Below are positions 16,602 to 25,688 of a stretch of 64,000 bases of DNA, piece after piece (position 1 is the stretch's first letter; each line of letters opens with the position of its first letter). This DNA comes from Pseudomonas viridiflava (GTDB taxonomy: Bacteria; Pseudomonadota; Gammaproteobacteria; Pseudomonadales; Pseudomonadaceae), in the NCBI RefSeq assembly GCF_900591205.1, contig NZ_UUPU01000078.1:30595-94594 (forward strand), written 5' to 3'. A program made the translations under genes and the position numbers. The notes below the pieces were generated by a model. That model was not told the origin of the DNA. It did no database searches and saw only the letters and a program-made list of their open reading frames with translations.

Positions 16602-16732
16602 GTGGCGAGCGAGCTTGCTCGCGTTGGGGCGCGAAGCGGCCCCTCTTCAGCATGACCGAGTTCATCAGGTAAACCGCGGTGCCTGGTTATGGGGCCGCTA
16701 CGCAGCCCAACGCGAGCAAGCTCGCTCGCCAC
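16602..16732. repeat. Large REP-like inverted pair (GGCGAGCGAGCTTGCTCGCG type)
   Basis: Arms GTGGCGAGCGAGCTTGCTCG (from 16602) and its complement (ending 16732) match over about 27 bases, enclosing ~75 bases that themselves contain GGGGCCGC/GCGGCCCC-type complementarity. It is a different REP class from the others here and lies downstream of the TonB receptor gene. Confidence 0.85.
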
Positions 16733-16768
16733 ATTGACTGTGCTGGCCACAACAAGCTTGCTCACCGA

Positions 16769-19261
16769 TCACCACTGATAGGTCGCACTTGCCTGCACGG
16801 TGCGCTGTGAGCCATACCAGCACCACGAGTAGGAATAGCACGACGCGACATACTCTTTATTCGCAAGGTTGGTGGCGTTCAGCGCCAGGCGCAGGTTGTC
16901 CTTGAGGTTGGCGATATTCGGAATGTCGTAATGCACCGCCGCATCGAACAGGGTGTAACCCGGCACCTTCAGGGTGTTGGCGGTATCGCCCCAGGACGAA
17001 CCGACATACCGAGCACCCGCCCCCACACCAAAGCCCTTGAGGTTGCCATCATGGAAGGTGTAATCGGCCCATGCCGACGCGGTGTGACGCGGCACGCCGT
17101 AGGTGGTGGTGCCTTCAACCGGGATCGCCGGGCCTACGCCTTTATCGGTGAGGGGCGCGTACTGCACGGTGCTGTTGGATTTGCTCGCACGGTTATCCAG
17201 GTAGGCATAGGCGGCGGTGATGTCCAGGTTATCGTTGAGGCTGGCCTTGCCTTCCAGTTCAAAGCCACGGGATTGCTGTTCGCCGTCCTGAATGCTGCAA
17301 CGCCCGTTGCCGCACAGATGGGTGGGGTCCGGGTCCAGGGTCGGCACGTTGGACTGGCGCAGGTCGAAAATCGCCGCCGTAATAAAGCTGTTGCTGCCTG
17401 GAGGCTGGTACTTGATACCAATCTCGTACTGCTCGCCTTCGGTCGGTTTGAACACCGAGCCGCCGAAACCGGTGCCCGACTGCGGGTTGAACGACTCCGA
17501 ATAGCTGGCATATGGCGCCAAGCCATTATCGAACAGATACACCACGCCTATGCGGCCGGTAAACGCCTTGCTGTCCAGGGACGATTTGCTCTTGGCACCG
17601 CTCCTGATGGTTTTGGTGGTGCTGTCGGTGCTGGCCCAGTCATAACGACCGCCCAGCAACAGCACCCACTTGTCCCATTTCATTTGTTCCTGCAGGTAGA
17701 CGCCGGTCTGCTCGCTGCGTGAGGTCGCGTCGGTGGCGAACGCTGGCGTGGTCACAGGCGCGCCGTAGAGCGGATCAAAGATATCCAAAGTCGGGCCCAC
17801 ACCATAGCCGGCTTTGGTGTCGGTGCTGGTGTTCTGGTAATCGAGGCCCGTCAACAGGGTGTGCTGCAACGGGCCGGTATCGAATCTGGCCTGCACCTGG
17901 TTATCGAGGGTGTAGGCGTCCATATCGACATCGGTGGCGATGGTCGAACGGGTGGAGGTGCGGTAATCCGCCCGCAGGTTGCTGTTGTAGATGCTCCGGT
18001 AAACCCCTTCGGCGCGCAGGTAACGCGCGTTCTGGCGCACGGTCCAGACATCGTTGAAGCGATGTTCGAACGCATAGCCGAGCGAGTAATACTCGCGGTC
18101 GCTTTTTTCGAAATTCTTCTCACCGTCGTAGAAATCCACGTCGATCTTGCGCCCGGTCGGGCTGTGCAACACCGAGCCCCAGGCGGGCACCGAGCCATAA
18201 GACGCGCCCTTGGGGTCCTTCTGGAAATGCCCGAGCAAAGTCAGCGACGTGTCTTCGTCCGGGCGCCAGGTAAAGGCGCTGGACAATGACTGACGGCGGG
18301 TCTCGGTGTGTTCGACCTGGCCGTCGGCATCGTCGAAAAGGCCGGCGACTCGGTAGGAATAAACGCCCTGGTCGTCAATCGGGCCGCTGAGGTCGAAGGT
18401 GGTGCGCTTCTTGTTGAAGGTGCCGTACTCCACGCCCACTTCATGAAACGGCGTGTCCAACGGGCGCTTGGTGACCATATTGATCACCCCGCTCGGCGTG
18501 CCCTGCCCGTACAGCACCGAGGCCGGGCCGCGCAGCACTTCGACACGTTCCAGGTCGAACGCGTCTTTTTGCGGCAATGCATCACGGCTCGATGGCATGC
18601 GCAGGCCGTCTAGGTAAGTCGCTGGCGCGAAGCCGCGAATGGTCAATTGGTCCAGGCGCGAGGCGGTGGCACCACGGGTTTCCGGGACCACGGCGGCGCT
18701 GTAGCGCAGGATCTGGTTGAGGCTCTCGGCGTTCTGTGCGCGCATCTGGTCTTTGGTGACGATGGAGATCGACTGCGGGGTCTCGATCACCGCGGTGTCG
18801 GTCTTGGTGCCCGACAAGCTGCGGGTGGCCACATAGCCGGACACCGGCCCGGTGGGGCTTTCGGCCTGGTACGCGCCGCTGATGGTGGTGGCCTGCAACT
18901 CCATGGCCCCGCCGCTCTGCGCGATGGCTTCGAGGCGGTAGCGGTCGGCGGAAATCTTCAGCGCTTGCAGGCCGCTGCCGGCGAGTAGCTGGGTCAACGC
19001 CACATCGGTGTCGTATTGCCCACTCAGGCCATTGCTGTGCTTGCCGCGTGTCAGGCTTGCGTCGAATGCCAGCACCAGGCCCGCCTGCTCAGCCAGGCTA
19101 TTGAGCGCCTGGCTCAAGTCACCGGCCGCAATCGAAAAACTGCGTACGGCGCTGCGGCTTTCTGCGGCGAAGGCGGATTGAACGGCAAGCGACGGCACGG
19201 CGGCAAAAGCCATCGCCACTGACAGGGCCAATGGATGCAAGGGACGAGCAAGGCGCGACAT
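16769..19261 (-). CDS. TonB-dependent siderophore receptor with STN signalling domain (FpvA/FecA-like)
   Basis: An 830-residue outer-membrane receptor for ferric siderophore uptake. Order: signal peptide (1-32, ending AFA), STN/secretin-TonB short domain (about 40-108, FSIAAGDLSQALNSLAEQAG to ISADRYRLE), plug (about 150-265, ETPQSISIVTKDQM and RVEVLRGPASVLYGQGTPSG), then a 22-strand barrel ending in aromatic QW. STN-bearing receptors signal through an inner-membrane anti-sigma (FecR type) to an ECF sigma (FecI type). No such pair is adjacent; the ECF operon at 9.0-9.6 kb is of another class. No convincing Fur box was found upstream. Confidence 0.93.
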   Translation of the reverse strand: MSRLARPLHPLALSVAMAFAAVPSLAVQSAFAAESRSAVRSFSIAAGDLSQALNSLAEQAGLVLAFDASLTRGKHSNGLSGQYDTDVALTQLLAGSGLQALKISADRYRLEAIAQSGGAMELQATTISGAYQAESPTGPVSGYVATRSLSGTKTDTAVIETPQSISIVTKDQMRAQNAESLNQILRYSAAVVPETRGATASRLDQLTIRGFAPATYLDGLRMPSSRDALPQKDAFDLERVEVLRGPASVLYGQGTPSGVINMVTKRPLDTPFHEVGVEYGTFNKKRTTFDLSGPIDDQGVYSYRVAGLFDDADGQVEHTETRRQSLSSAFTWRPDEDTSLTLLGHFQKDPKGASYGSVPAWGSVLHSPTGRKIDVDFYDGEKNFEKSDREYYSLGYAFEHRFNDVWTVRQNARYLRAEGVYRSIYNSNLRADYRTSTRSTIATDVDMDAYTLDNQVQARFDTGPLQHTLLTGLDYQNTSTDTKAGYGVGPTLDIFDPLYGAPVTTPAFATDATSRSEQTGVYLQEQMKWDKWVLLLGGRYDWASTDSTTKTIRSGAKSKSSLDSKAFTGRIGVVYLFDNGLAPYASYSESFNPQSGTGFGGSVFKPTEGEQYEIGIKYQPPGSNSFITAAIFDLRQSNVPTLDPDPTHLCGNGRCSIQDGEQQSRGFELEGKASLNDNLDITAAYAYLDNRASKSNSTVQYAPLTDKGVGPAIPVEGTTTYGVPRHTASAWADYTFHDGNLKGFGVGAGARYVGSSWGDTANTLKVPGYTLFDAAVHYDIPNIANLKDNLRLALNATNLANKEYVASCYSYSWCWYGSQRTVQASATYQW

Positions 19262-19414
19262 GGGAAATCCTGCGTAATAGAGGTTCTATTAACCATGACG
19301 GCCATCTCGGGAAATCGGGCAAGGATGCGAGCGATTTTTATTTGAGATTTTTACGGCGGCCCAGCTGCAATCAGGTTTATCGCTTTTTTATGTAGGTCTC
19401 AGGGGGGATTTTTC

Positions 19415-20350
19415 GCGGGACAGACGGCCAGCTATCGCTATGACCCGTTTGGGCGGCGCATCAGCAAAACCGTGGACGGCAAAACCACAGAGTTTTTCTG
19501 GCAAGGCGACAAGCTGATTGCCGAACACCATGCGGAGCGCCATCGCAGCTATATCTACGAACCGGACAGCTTCCGGCCGTTAGCCCTGCTGGAAGGTTTC
19601 GGCCCAAAACAAACCAAGCCGTTCTACTACCAACTCGACCACCTCGGCACCCCACAGGAACTCACCACTCCCGACGGCGAAATCGTCTGGTCCGCCCACT
19701 ACCGCGCCTACGGCGAAATCGCCCGCCTCGACGTCGGAAAAATCGACAACCCGCTGCGTTTCCAGGGCCAGTACTTCGATCAGGAAAGCGGGCTGCACTA
19801 CAACCGCCATCGCTACTACAATCCGGATATTGGTCGGTATCTCACGCCGGACCCGGTGAAGCTGGCGGGTGGGATTAACGCGTACCAGTACGTGCCCAAT
19901 CCTACGGGGTGGGTGGATCCGCTGGGATTGAGTTCTTGCCCAGGCGGTGATGGATGTAAACCAGCGCAACACGCGGCGAGTCCGACCAAACACGCAAACG
20001 TTAACGGGGGGGAGCCAACGCTACCCGCTCCCGCCTTAAACCAAGAAAAAACCGCCAGAGTAAGACATTACACAAGCAGAGCGGGCTCGAACGGAATTGA
20101 AAAAGAAGGAGTGATATTGGCTCAAGATAACAATAGAGTTTATCTTGAGCCTGCAAAAAGCAAAGTACTGAGTCCTAAAGACGCACAGGAAAAATATCAG
20201 ATCGACAGAAGTAAAGGCCGAGATTACATTGAATTCGATGTACCTGAATCACAACTGGAGATGGTGAGAAACCCTAGATACAATACTATGGAGCTAACCG
20301 TAAAAGGAAACCTGACATTAAACAACCCTACGTTCACGAGGAGAAAGTAA
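19415..20350 (+). pseudogene. Orphan Rhs C-terminal fragment with HYD1-like ADP-ribosyltransferase toxin domain
   Basis: The frame enters Rhs core sequence abruptly around 19415 (GQTASYRYDPFGRRISK) with no upstream Rhs body, start or ribosome site; a GTG at 19472 is the only start-like codon. It continues through YD-repeat core (DHLGTPQELTTPDGEIVWSA, RFQGQYFDQESGLHYNRHRY) to the hallmark DPLGL (residues 149-153 counted from 19472). After it the sequence changes to an AT-rich toxin tip (about 195-292) with RHYTSRAGSNGI, resembling HYD1-type ADP-ribosyltransferase toxins. It is thus a displaced Rhs cassette, probably silent unless recombined onto a full Rhs gene. TAATG coupling links it to the next gene. 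The toxin family call is moderate. Confidence 0.75.
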
Positions 20351-20982
20351 TGCTAGAGCAAAATAAAAACATAGCCCTCACTGGCGAAGAAGCACTGGAC
20401 GTTCTCAGAGAGATCGAGTTCATACTAATTTCTCTACACAAAATGGGTAGCTACTACGCTGAGAAACCTGGCGCAACTGAAGAGTATCGTAGGGCAACTA
20501 CCGACTTCATAGACGACTGCGCTATCACTCAGCGCCTGGGAAAAGTACGAACGATCATTTCCAAAAATTTTGATGATACTCTGGGCGATGATGACATGGA
20601 CGATATAGAAAGGTATTGCTCCGATTTGAAATTCTGGAAACCCGATCAACCACTGAACAGAAAAGAACACGAGAAAGAGGCAATCGAGTTCTCAGGAGGA
20701 GCCATTCAGCAAATAACTTGCAAGCACAACGAGTTACTAGTGATCGTTACCAATCTACAACATGAACATTTACTGATCACCTTTCAAAACTCCGTGGCAT
20801 TCCACGGCACTGGTGCGGTCGGAGCCGAAATATCTGGCATTTATGAAGAAAAAGACCCCAGCATTCAGCTAGACGCGAAGCGCATCAAGAAAAATGAAAA
20901 AAGTTACAGCTTCAAATCAAGCAAAGACGAAGGAAATATTTTTACAGTATTTGCAGACACCTACAGAATTGAAAAAATATGA
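20350..20982 (+). CDS. Probable immunity protein for the Rhs toxin tip
   Basis: A 210-residue, acidic, low-GC protein of no family I recognise. Its ATG overlaps the toxin stop (TAATG), the arrangement of polymorphic-toxin immunity genes. It shows an N-terminal helical half (ALDVLREIEFILISLHKMG) and a beta-rich C-terminal half (LLVIVTNLQHEHLLITFQNS; IFTVFADTYRIEKI). No signal peptide is present, so it should act in the cytosol, as expected for neutralising an ADP-ribosyltransferase. Codon use and GC differ sharply from the flanks, a sign of transfer with the toxin tip. The role is inferred from position. Confidence 0.65.
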   Translation: MLEQNKNIALTGEEALDVLREIEFILISLHKMGSYYAEKPGATEEYRRATTDFIDDCAITQRLGKVRTIISKNFDDTLGDDDMDDIERYCSDLKFWKPDQPLNRKEHEKEAIEFSGGAIQQITCKHNELLVIVTNLQHEHLLITFQNSVAFHGTGAVGAEISGIYEEKDPSIQLDAKRIKKNEKSYSFKSSKDEGNIFTVFADTYRIEKI

Positions 20983-21332
20983 ACAAACAAAAATAATCGC
21001 TTTTTTAAAAAATCTTGAGATTATCTAAAGGATGACAAAAGGAAGACCCAAAACCAACTTCGTCTTTTATCAGAGATCTAAAAGAGCAAAATCACCCCCT
21101 CCATAAAATATACCGAGAGAAGTTACATTGTTTTTTTGGAAGAGATACTCAGAAACGCCTCCATTACTTACGACCTTTACGAAGTCCAGATTGGGACGAC
21201 GCATAATACTGAATTCAGGGCGCCGTACAATCAACCTAACCCACACAACTCAGCGACAAGAAATAAATTAATCCAGCTAAAAATCGTAACCATCAATAAG
21301 CGCACTGATCTTTTATGCCTCTACCCCCCCCT
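20983..21332. other. AT-rich gene-free stretch after the immunity gene
   Basis: About 350 bases continuing the low-GC islet. A plus-strand frame 21136-21390 (84 codons) lacks a ribosome site and runs into the DUF3995 gene, so it is not called. The composition returns to the genomic norm at about 21310, marking the right edge of the islet. Confidence 0.6.
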
Positions 21333-21770
21333 TCATCCCCACGCCACCACCAACAACCCTACCCCCAACACCAAACACAACGGCGAATAAAACCACGTAT
21401 CCAACCGAGCAAACCGCGACCCACCGACTTTCTTGAAAAAACCCACCAACTCCGAATCCCCAATCGCCCTCGCAAACATCACCAGCGCGATCGCGCTGAT
21501 CCCCCATTGCAACGCGCCATGGGACACCGCCGAGAAGTACAACCCCGCCCGCAGGCAGACCAACAGTGCAATCGCCACCAAGCCCATTGCCACCAAAAAA
21601 GTACCTAGCGCCGAGGGCTTGAACGCTGGCTTTGGCCCGCGGGCGAATTCGCCGGGGAGTTGGGGGATGGCGGCGAGGCTGCCGAGTTTGCCGCCGGCGG
21701 CCCAGTACAAATGCACCATGCTGATGCAGGTGAAAACCCCGACGATCCATCGTGCGATCACAAAGCTCAT
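21333..21770 (-). CDS. DUF3995 family membrane protein
   Basis: A 145-residue protein with four hydrophobic helices (start MSFVIARWIVGVFTCISMVH; others near 57-75, 87-105 and at the C-terminus LCLVLGVGLLVVAWG). HLYWAAGG after the first helix is typical of DUF3995, a family of small inner-membrane proteins of unknown role. The start at 21770 has GGGAG upstream; the longer frame to 21953 overlaps the divergent DUF2946 gene and is rejected. Confidence 0.8.
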   Translation of the reverse strand: MSFVIARWIVGVFTCISMVHLYWAAGGKLGSLAAIPQLPGEFARGPKPAFKPSALGTFLVAMGLVAIALLVCLRAGLYFSAVSHGALQWGISAIALVMFARAIGDSELVGFFKKVGGSRFARLDTWFYSPLCLVLGVGLLVVAWG

Positions 21771-21863
21771 GGCTGGCGCTCCCTGAAAAGGTGCGAAACA
21801 GGATAGTCGCCCTGAGATTTTTTGCAGGCATTTCGTCGGCGGCTGATGGTAAAGTGCCGCCCC

Positions 21864-22253
21864 ATGAAAATCGCTCGTGCCGATCGCTCGCTCATTGCCT
21901 GGATGCTCTATTGCTGCGTCCTGTTCAATGTGTTCGCCTGCAGTATTGGTCACGGGCAGATGGTGGGGATGCAGCTCAATGGCATCGGCGGGCAGTTCTG
22001 TACCGTGGACCCGCGCACCCAGGCGCCCAAGCCGTCCAACTCCACCGATGAGAATTTGCCCACGCTGTCCAAGGCGTTTGGTTGCCCGCTGTGTTCCACT
22101 GGAGGTATGGGCCCGGCGCTCAATTCCAGCCTGAATGTGGCGGTTTTACCGCAACCCCACGCGCCACCACCGGCGATCGTGGCCGCCGCCGACATCCCTG
22201 CCCGCTTCACTTGGCCCACGGCCCATCCGCGTGCGCCGCCCGCTTTCGCCTGA
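21864..22253 (+). CDS. DUF2946 family protein
   Basis: A 129-residue protein with an N-terminal hydrophobic segment (LIAWMLYCCVLFNVFACSIGHGQM, about 10-33), then FCTVDP and FGCPLCS, matching the DUF2946 pattern in which Cys/His residues may contact metal. DUF2946 genes are commonly found beside TonB receptors in Pseudomonas, as here (receptor begins 94 bases downstream on the same strand). The segment could be a signal peptide or an anchor. The start at 21864 is the first ATG directly before this segment. Its function is unknown; a helper in metal uptake is inferred from context. Confidence 0.75.
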   Translation: MKIARADRSLIAWMLYCCVLFNVFACSIGHGQMVGMQLNGIGGQFCTVDPRTQAPKPSNSTDENLPTLSKAFGCPLCSTGGMGPALNSSLNVAVLPQPHAPPPAIVAAADIPARFTWPTAHPRAPPAFA

Positions 22254-22347
22254 TCCCTTCGCTTTCTGATTTGCACCGACCACCGTTTCCGCGAGGAAGT
22301 ACGAGCGGCCGTGCGTTGTTTTCAGCCAAGTTTTTCAGGATTAAACC

Positions 22348-24474
22348 ATGAAACATTTACCTCTGTTGGCGGGCCTGTTCGGCTGCCTGCCTGTCTGCGC
22401 CTGGGCAATTGAACTGGCACCCACCACTATTGATGGCGAGCAGGCTGCCGAACCCGGCCTGGCCTTGGACCAGTCCAGCGGCGCGGCCTCAAAGCTCGGG
22501 CTGAGTGTGCGCGAAACCCCGGCTTCGGTGGCCATCGCCAACCGTAACGATATCGAGCGCCATGGCGCCAAGACGTTTCGCGATGCGGCCAATACCTTGC
22601 CCGGCGTCAACGCCAGCGCGCCGCCAGGCTTTGGCGGTTTTGTGTCTTATCGTGGATTTACCAGCAGCCAGATCACGCAGATGTTCAACGGTATCAATGT
22701 CGCTACGGGCCTGGCCCGGCCGGTAGATGCCTGGATCTATGACCGAGTGGAACTGGTGGGCGGCCCCTCCTCCCTGATCAACGGCGCCGGCTCGGTCGGC
22801 GGCTCGCTCAACTACGTGACCAAGCTGGCCACGCGTGAAGAACAGGCCGCCGAGGGCCAACTCACCTATGGCAGCTATGACACCGCAGGCATGGCCTTCG
22901 GCGTCAACCACGCCCTGACCGAGCCCGGTGCCGAGGTTCAGCATTACGCCCGCCTGGATGTCAGCCGCAACACCAACCACAGCTACATCGACCGCGACCA
23001 GCGAGACGCCTGGAGCCTGGCGTTTTCGCTGCTCAGCGACCTCACCCCCAACCTGTCCCACACCCTGGCGCTGGAATACCAGGATGAGCATGAAGACAGC
23101 CCCTACTGGGGCACGCCGGTGCTCAACCCCAAGGCCGGCGAGTTGAAGATCGACAAGCACAACCGTTTCAACAACTACAACGTCGCCGATGGCCGTTATG
23201 AACAGCGCACGATCTGGGCACGCTCGATCATCGACTACCGCATCAACGACAGCACCACCCTGAAAAACACGCTCTACCACCTGGACAGCCAGCGCGATTA
23301 CCGCAACCTGGAAACCTACCAGTACAACGCCGACAACAGCGCAGTGAACCGCTCCACCGCCTACCAGGTGCGCCATCAGGGCGAACAGAACGGCAACCAG
23401 TTCGAGCTGCGGCATGAGGATAACGTGTTCGGCCTGTCGACTACCTGGTCCGGCGGTTTCGAGTACAAGGTCAACAGCACCACCAACACTCCGTTGAATG
23501 TGCCAGGCAACAGCAGCGTGGACCCGAACACCTTCAACCCGGGGCACTTCTACGATATCCCGCGAACCCAAGAGAACTATGGCAAGGACAAGACCAACGA
23601 AGTCACCACCAAGGCGTTGTTCGTGGAGAATCGCCTGGGCCTCACCGATAAACTCTCGCTGCTGAGCGGCCTGCGTTACGACGCCATCGACCTGGATATG
23701 ACCAACCACCGCGTGGTCACGGCAACCAACCCACGGCACTTCACGCGCAGTTGGGAACCGCTGACCGGCCGCGTGGGCCTGACTTACCAGTTCATCCCCT
23801 CGGCCAATGTGTATGTGCAATACAGCACCGCCGCCGAGCAGCCGAGCACCACCACTCAAGTGTTCGACGTCTCCACGGGCAAACAATGGGAAGTGGGCAG
23901 CAAGTTCGATTACCTCGGCGGGCGCGGCTCGGCCACGGTTGCCGCCTACAAAATAGAGCGCAAGGACTTTGCCGTCACCGACCCGCAGGACCCCACCAGC
24001 AGCATCCCGGTCGGCGCACAGTCGTCCAGGGGGATCGAGTTGGCCAGCTCATTGCGCATCACGCCAAGGCTGCTGGCGGAAGGCAACTTCGCCTGGGTAG
24101 ATGCCGAGTACGACGAGTTCAACGAAAAGACCGCCAGCGGCGCGGTGGTGTCGCGTAAGGGCAACACGCCGACCAACGTGCCCAAGCGCGTGGGCAACCT
24201 GTGGCTGACCTATGATTTTGCCGAGGACTGGCAAGGCGGCGTGGACGCGCGGTATGTGGCGCAGGTGTATGCCGATAACGCGAATACCCAGACGGTGCCG
24301 GCCTACACGCTGTTCGGAACATTCCTGCGCTACAAAGTGGACGCGCATACCTCGCTCACCGGCCGCGTGCGCAACCTGACGAACGAGGTGTATGCCGAGT
24401 TTGCCCATGTCTCGCCGGCGTACTATCTGGGCTCGCCAAGGACCTTCGAACTGGCGGTACAAACCCGGTTCTGA
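22348..24474 (+). CDS. TonB-dependent receptor (siderophore type)
   Basis: A 708-residue outer-membrane receptor. Signal peptide 1-20 (ending AWA), plug at about 45-170 (GLSVRETPASVAIANRNDIE; RVELVGGPSSLINGAGSVGG), then a beta-barrel ending FELAVQTRF with the terminal Phe. There is no STN domain, so it transports without sigma signalling. It lies behind a DUF2946 gene, hinting at a metal-chelate substrate. The plug's GGPSSLINGAGS replaces the more usual GPASVLYG motif seen in the other two receptors of this window, so it forms a separate subfamily. The ligand is unknown. Confidence 0.9.
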   Translation: MKHLPLLAGLFGCLPVCAWAIELAPTTIDGEQAAEPGLALDQSSGAASKLGLSVRETPASVAIANRNDIERHGAKTFRDAANTLPGVNASAPPGFGGFVSYRGFTSSQITQMFNGINVATGLARPVDAWIYDRVELVGGPSSLINGAGSVGGSLNYVTKLATREEQAAEGQLTYGSYDTAGMAFGVNHALTEPGAEVQHYARLDVSRNTNHSYIDRDQRDAWSLAFSLLSDLTPNLSHTLALEYQDEHEDSPYWGTPVLNPKAGELKIDKHNRFNNYNVADGRYEQRTIWARSIIDYRINDSTTLKNTLYHLDSQRDYRNLETYQYNADNSAVNRSTAYQVRHQGEQNGNQFELRHEDNVFGLSTTWSGGFEYKVNSTTNTPLNVPGNSSVDPNTFNPGHFYDIPRTQENYGKDKTNEVTTKALFVENRLGLTDKLSLLSGLRYDAIDLDMTNHRVVTATNPRHFTRSWEPLTGRVGLTYQFIPSANVYVQYSTAAEQPSTTTQVFDVSTGKQWEVGSKFDYLGGRGSATVAAYKIERKDFAVTDPQDPTSSIPVGAQSSRGIELASSLRITPRLLAEGNFAWVDAEYDEFNEKTASGAVVSRKGNTPTNVPKRVGNLWLTYDFAEDWQGGVDARYVAQVYADNANTQTVPAYTLFGTFLRYKVDAHTSLTGRVRNLTNEVYAEFAHVSPAYYLGSPRTFELAVQTRF

Positions 24475-24485
24475 ACGCATCACCG

Positions 24486-24541
24486 CAGGAGCCCGGCTTG
24501 CCGGCGATGGCGACTTCAAGTGCGCTATCGCCGGCACGTGC
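24486..24541. repeat. Degenerate REP hairpin / possible terminator
   Basis: CCGGCGAT (24501-24508) pairs with ATCGCCGG (24527-24534) inside a REP-like head (GGAGCCCGGCTTGCCGGCGA). It sits between the convergent receptor and binding-protein genes. Confidence 0.6.
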
Positions 24542-24551
24542 AAGCGCATTC

Positions 24552-25556
24552 TTATTTCAAGCTCGCCTCAACTTTCTGCGCCACATCCTCCGTCAACCAC
24601 GCCTTCCACACCTCAGGATGTTCCTTGAGAAACGCCTGAGCCACATCCCGTGGCGCGCTGTGATTTTCGCTCATGGTCGCCAAGGCTTTGTTCAGCGGTT
24701 CGATCGGAAACTCCACCTTCTCGAAAAACTCGGTTATCTGCGGATGTTCCTTCTGGAACGGCGTGGACACGCCGATGCTCAACTTCGATGCCAGGGACCG
24801 TGTAGGTTTTGGATCGGGGTTATCCGCATCCGTCAGCGTCTTCCATGCCTCGGCATCAAACGGAGGTTCTTCCAACTGGATCAACTTGTAGCGCCCCATC
24901 AGAGGCGTCGGCGACCAGTAGTAGAACAACACCGGCTTGCCGCGGCGGATTGACGAAGCAATTTCGGCGTCCAGCGCAGCGCCCGAACCACTGCGAAAGT
25001 TCACATAGCTGTCGTCCAGGCCATAGGCTTTGAGTTTTTGTTTGTTGACCACTTCCGAGGTCCAGCCGATGGGGCTGTTGAGAAAGCGCCCTTTGCCTGG
25101 GGACTCCGGGTCCTTGAACACATCCTTGTAGCGGGCCAGGTCCTGCACGCTTTTGAGCTCCGGTGCCAGCGGCTTGATGCCTTTGGCCGGGTCACCCTTG
25201 ACCACGTATTCCGGCACCCACCAGCCCTCGGTGGCGCCCTTGACCGTGTCCCCCAGGCCCACCACTTTGCCCTCAGCCTCAGCCTTGACCCACACTGGGC
25301 TGCGGCCGGCCCACTCTTCGGCGATGACCTGGATATCGTTCTTGGCCAGGGCGGTTTCCAGGGTGATGGTGGTGCCGGGCAACGTGTCGGTGGGCAAGTC
25401 ATAGCCCTTCTCGACAATCACCCGCAGTACTTCGGTAATAAGACTGCCGCTTTCCCAGTTCAGGTCGGCAAAGTGTACCGGCGCCTCGGCGGCCGAAACC
25501 GGCAACGTGGCCATCGACAGCCCCAACGCAGCCAACAGCGTTCTCAATCCTTTCAT
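24552..25556 (-). CDS. Glycine betaine/choline-type ABC substrate-binding protein (ProX/OpuAC family)
   Basis: A 334-residue periplasmic binding protein with a Sec signal (1-22, ending VSA). The OpuAC domain is seen in FADLNWESGSLITEVLRVI, the aromatic-rich EGWWVPEYVV (about 112-121) and VLFYYWSPTPLMGRYKLIQL (about 209-228), the Trp/Tyr residues that form the cation-binding cage for quaternary amines. Its role is capture of betaine, choline, carnitine or a related compound for an ABC importer. No permease or ATPase genes are adjacent, so it is an orphan receptor, as often in Pseudomonas where several such receptors share one core transporter. Confidence 0.9.
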   Translation of the reverse strand: MKGLRTLLAALGLSMATLPVSAAEAPVHFADLNWESGSLITEVLRVIVEKGYDLPTDTLPGTTITLETALAKNDIQVIAEEWAGRSPVWVKAEAEGKVVGLGDTVKGATEGWWVPEYVVKGDPAKGIKPLAPELKSVQDLARYKDVFKDPESPGKGRFLNSPIGWTSEVVNKQKLKAYGLDDSYVNFRSGSGAALDAEIASSIRRGKPVLFYYWSPTPLMGRYKLIQLEEPPFDAEAWKTLTDADNPDPKPTRSLASKLSIGVSTPFQKEHPQITEFFEKVEFPIEPLNKALATMSENHSAPRDVAQAFLKEHPEVWKAWLTEDVAQKVEASLK

Positions 25557-25688
25557 GCCTTAGCACCTCGCGATCTCGCAGCCAATAGCGGACGGCTTTG
25601 CTGCCTATGCGCGAAGCCTCTGAATAGTTAAGTCAACTCAACTGTAGTAGAGGTTCCGGGAGATAAGAATGTACAGGGTGTTTATAAA

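Noticed and set aside
19262..19340. Fur box before the STN receptor
   Set aside because: The AT-rich stretch does not align well enough with the Fur consensus to support a call.
21136..21390. 84-codon plus-strand frame in the AT-rich islet
   Set aside because: No ribosome site, ends inside the convergent DUF3995 gene, translation ends in low-complexity Pro/Thr/Asn.
22489..23886. 465-codon minus-strand open frame
   Set aside because: Antisense to the TonB receptor at 22348-24474; translation has no recognisable domain.
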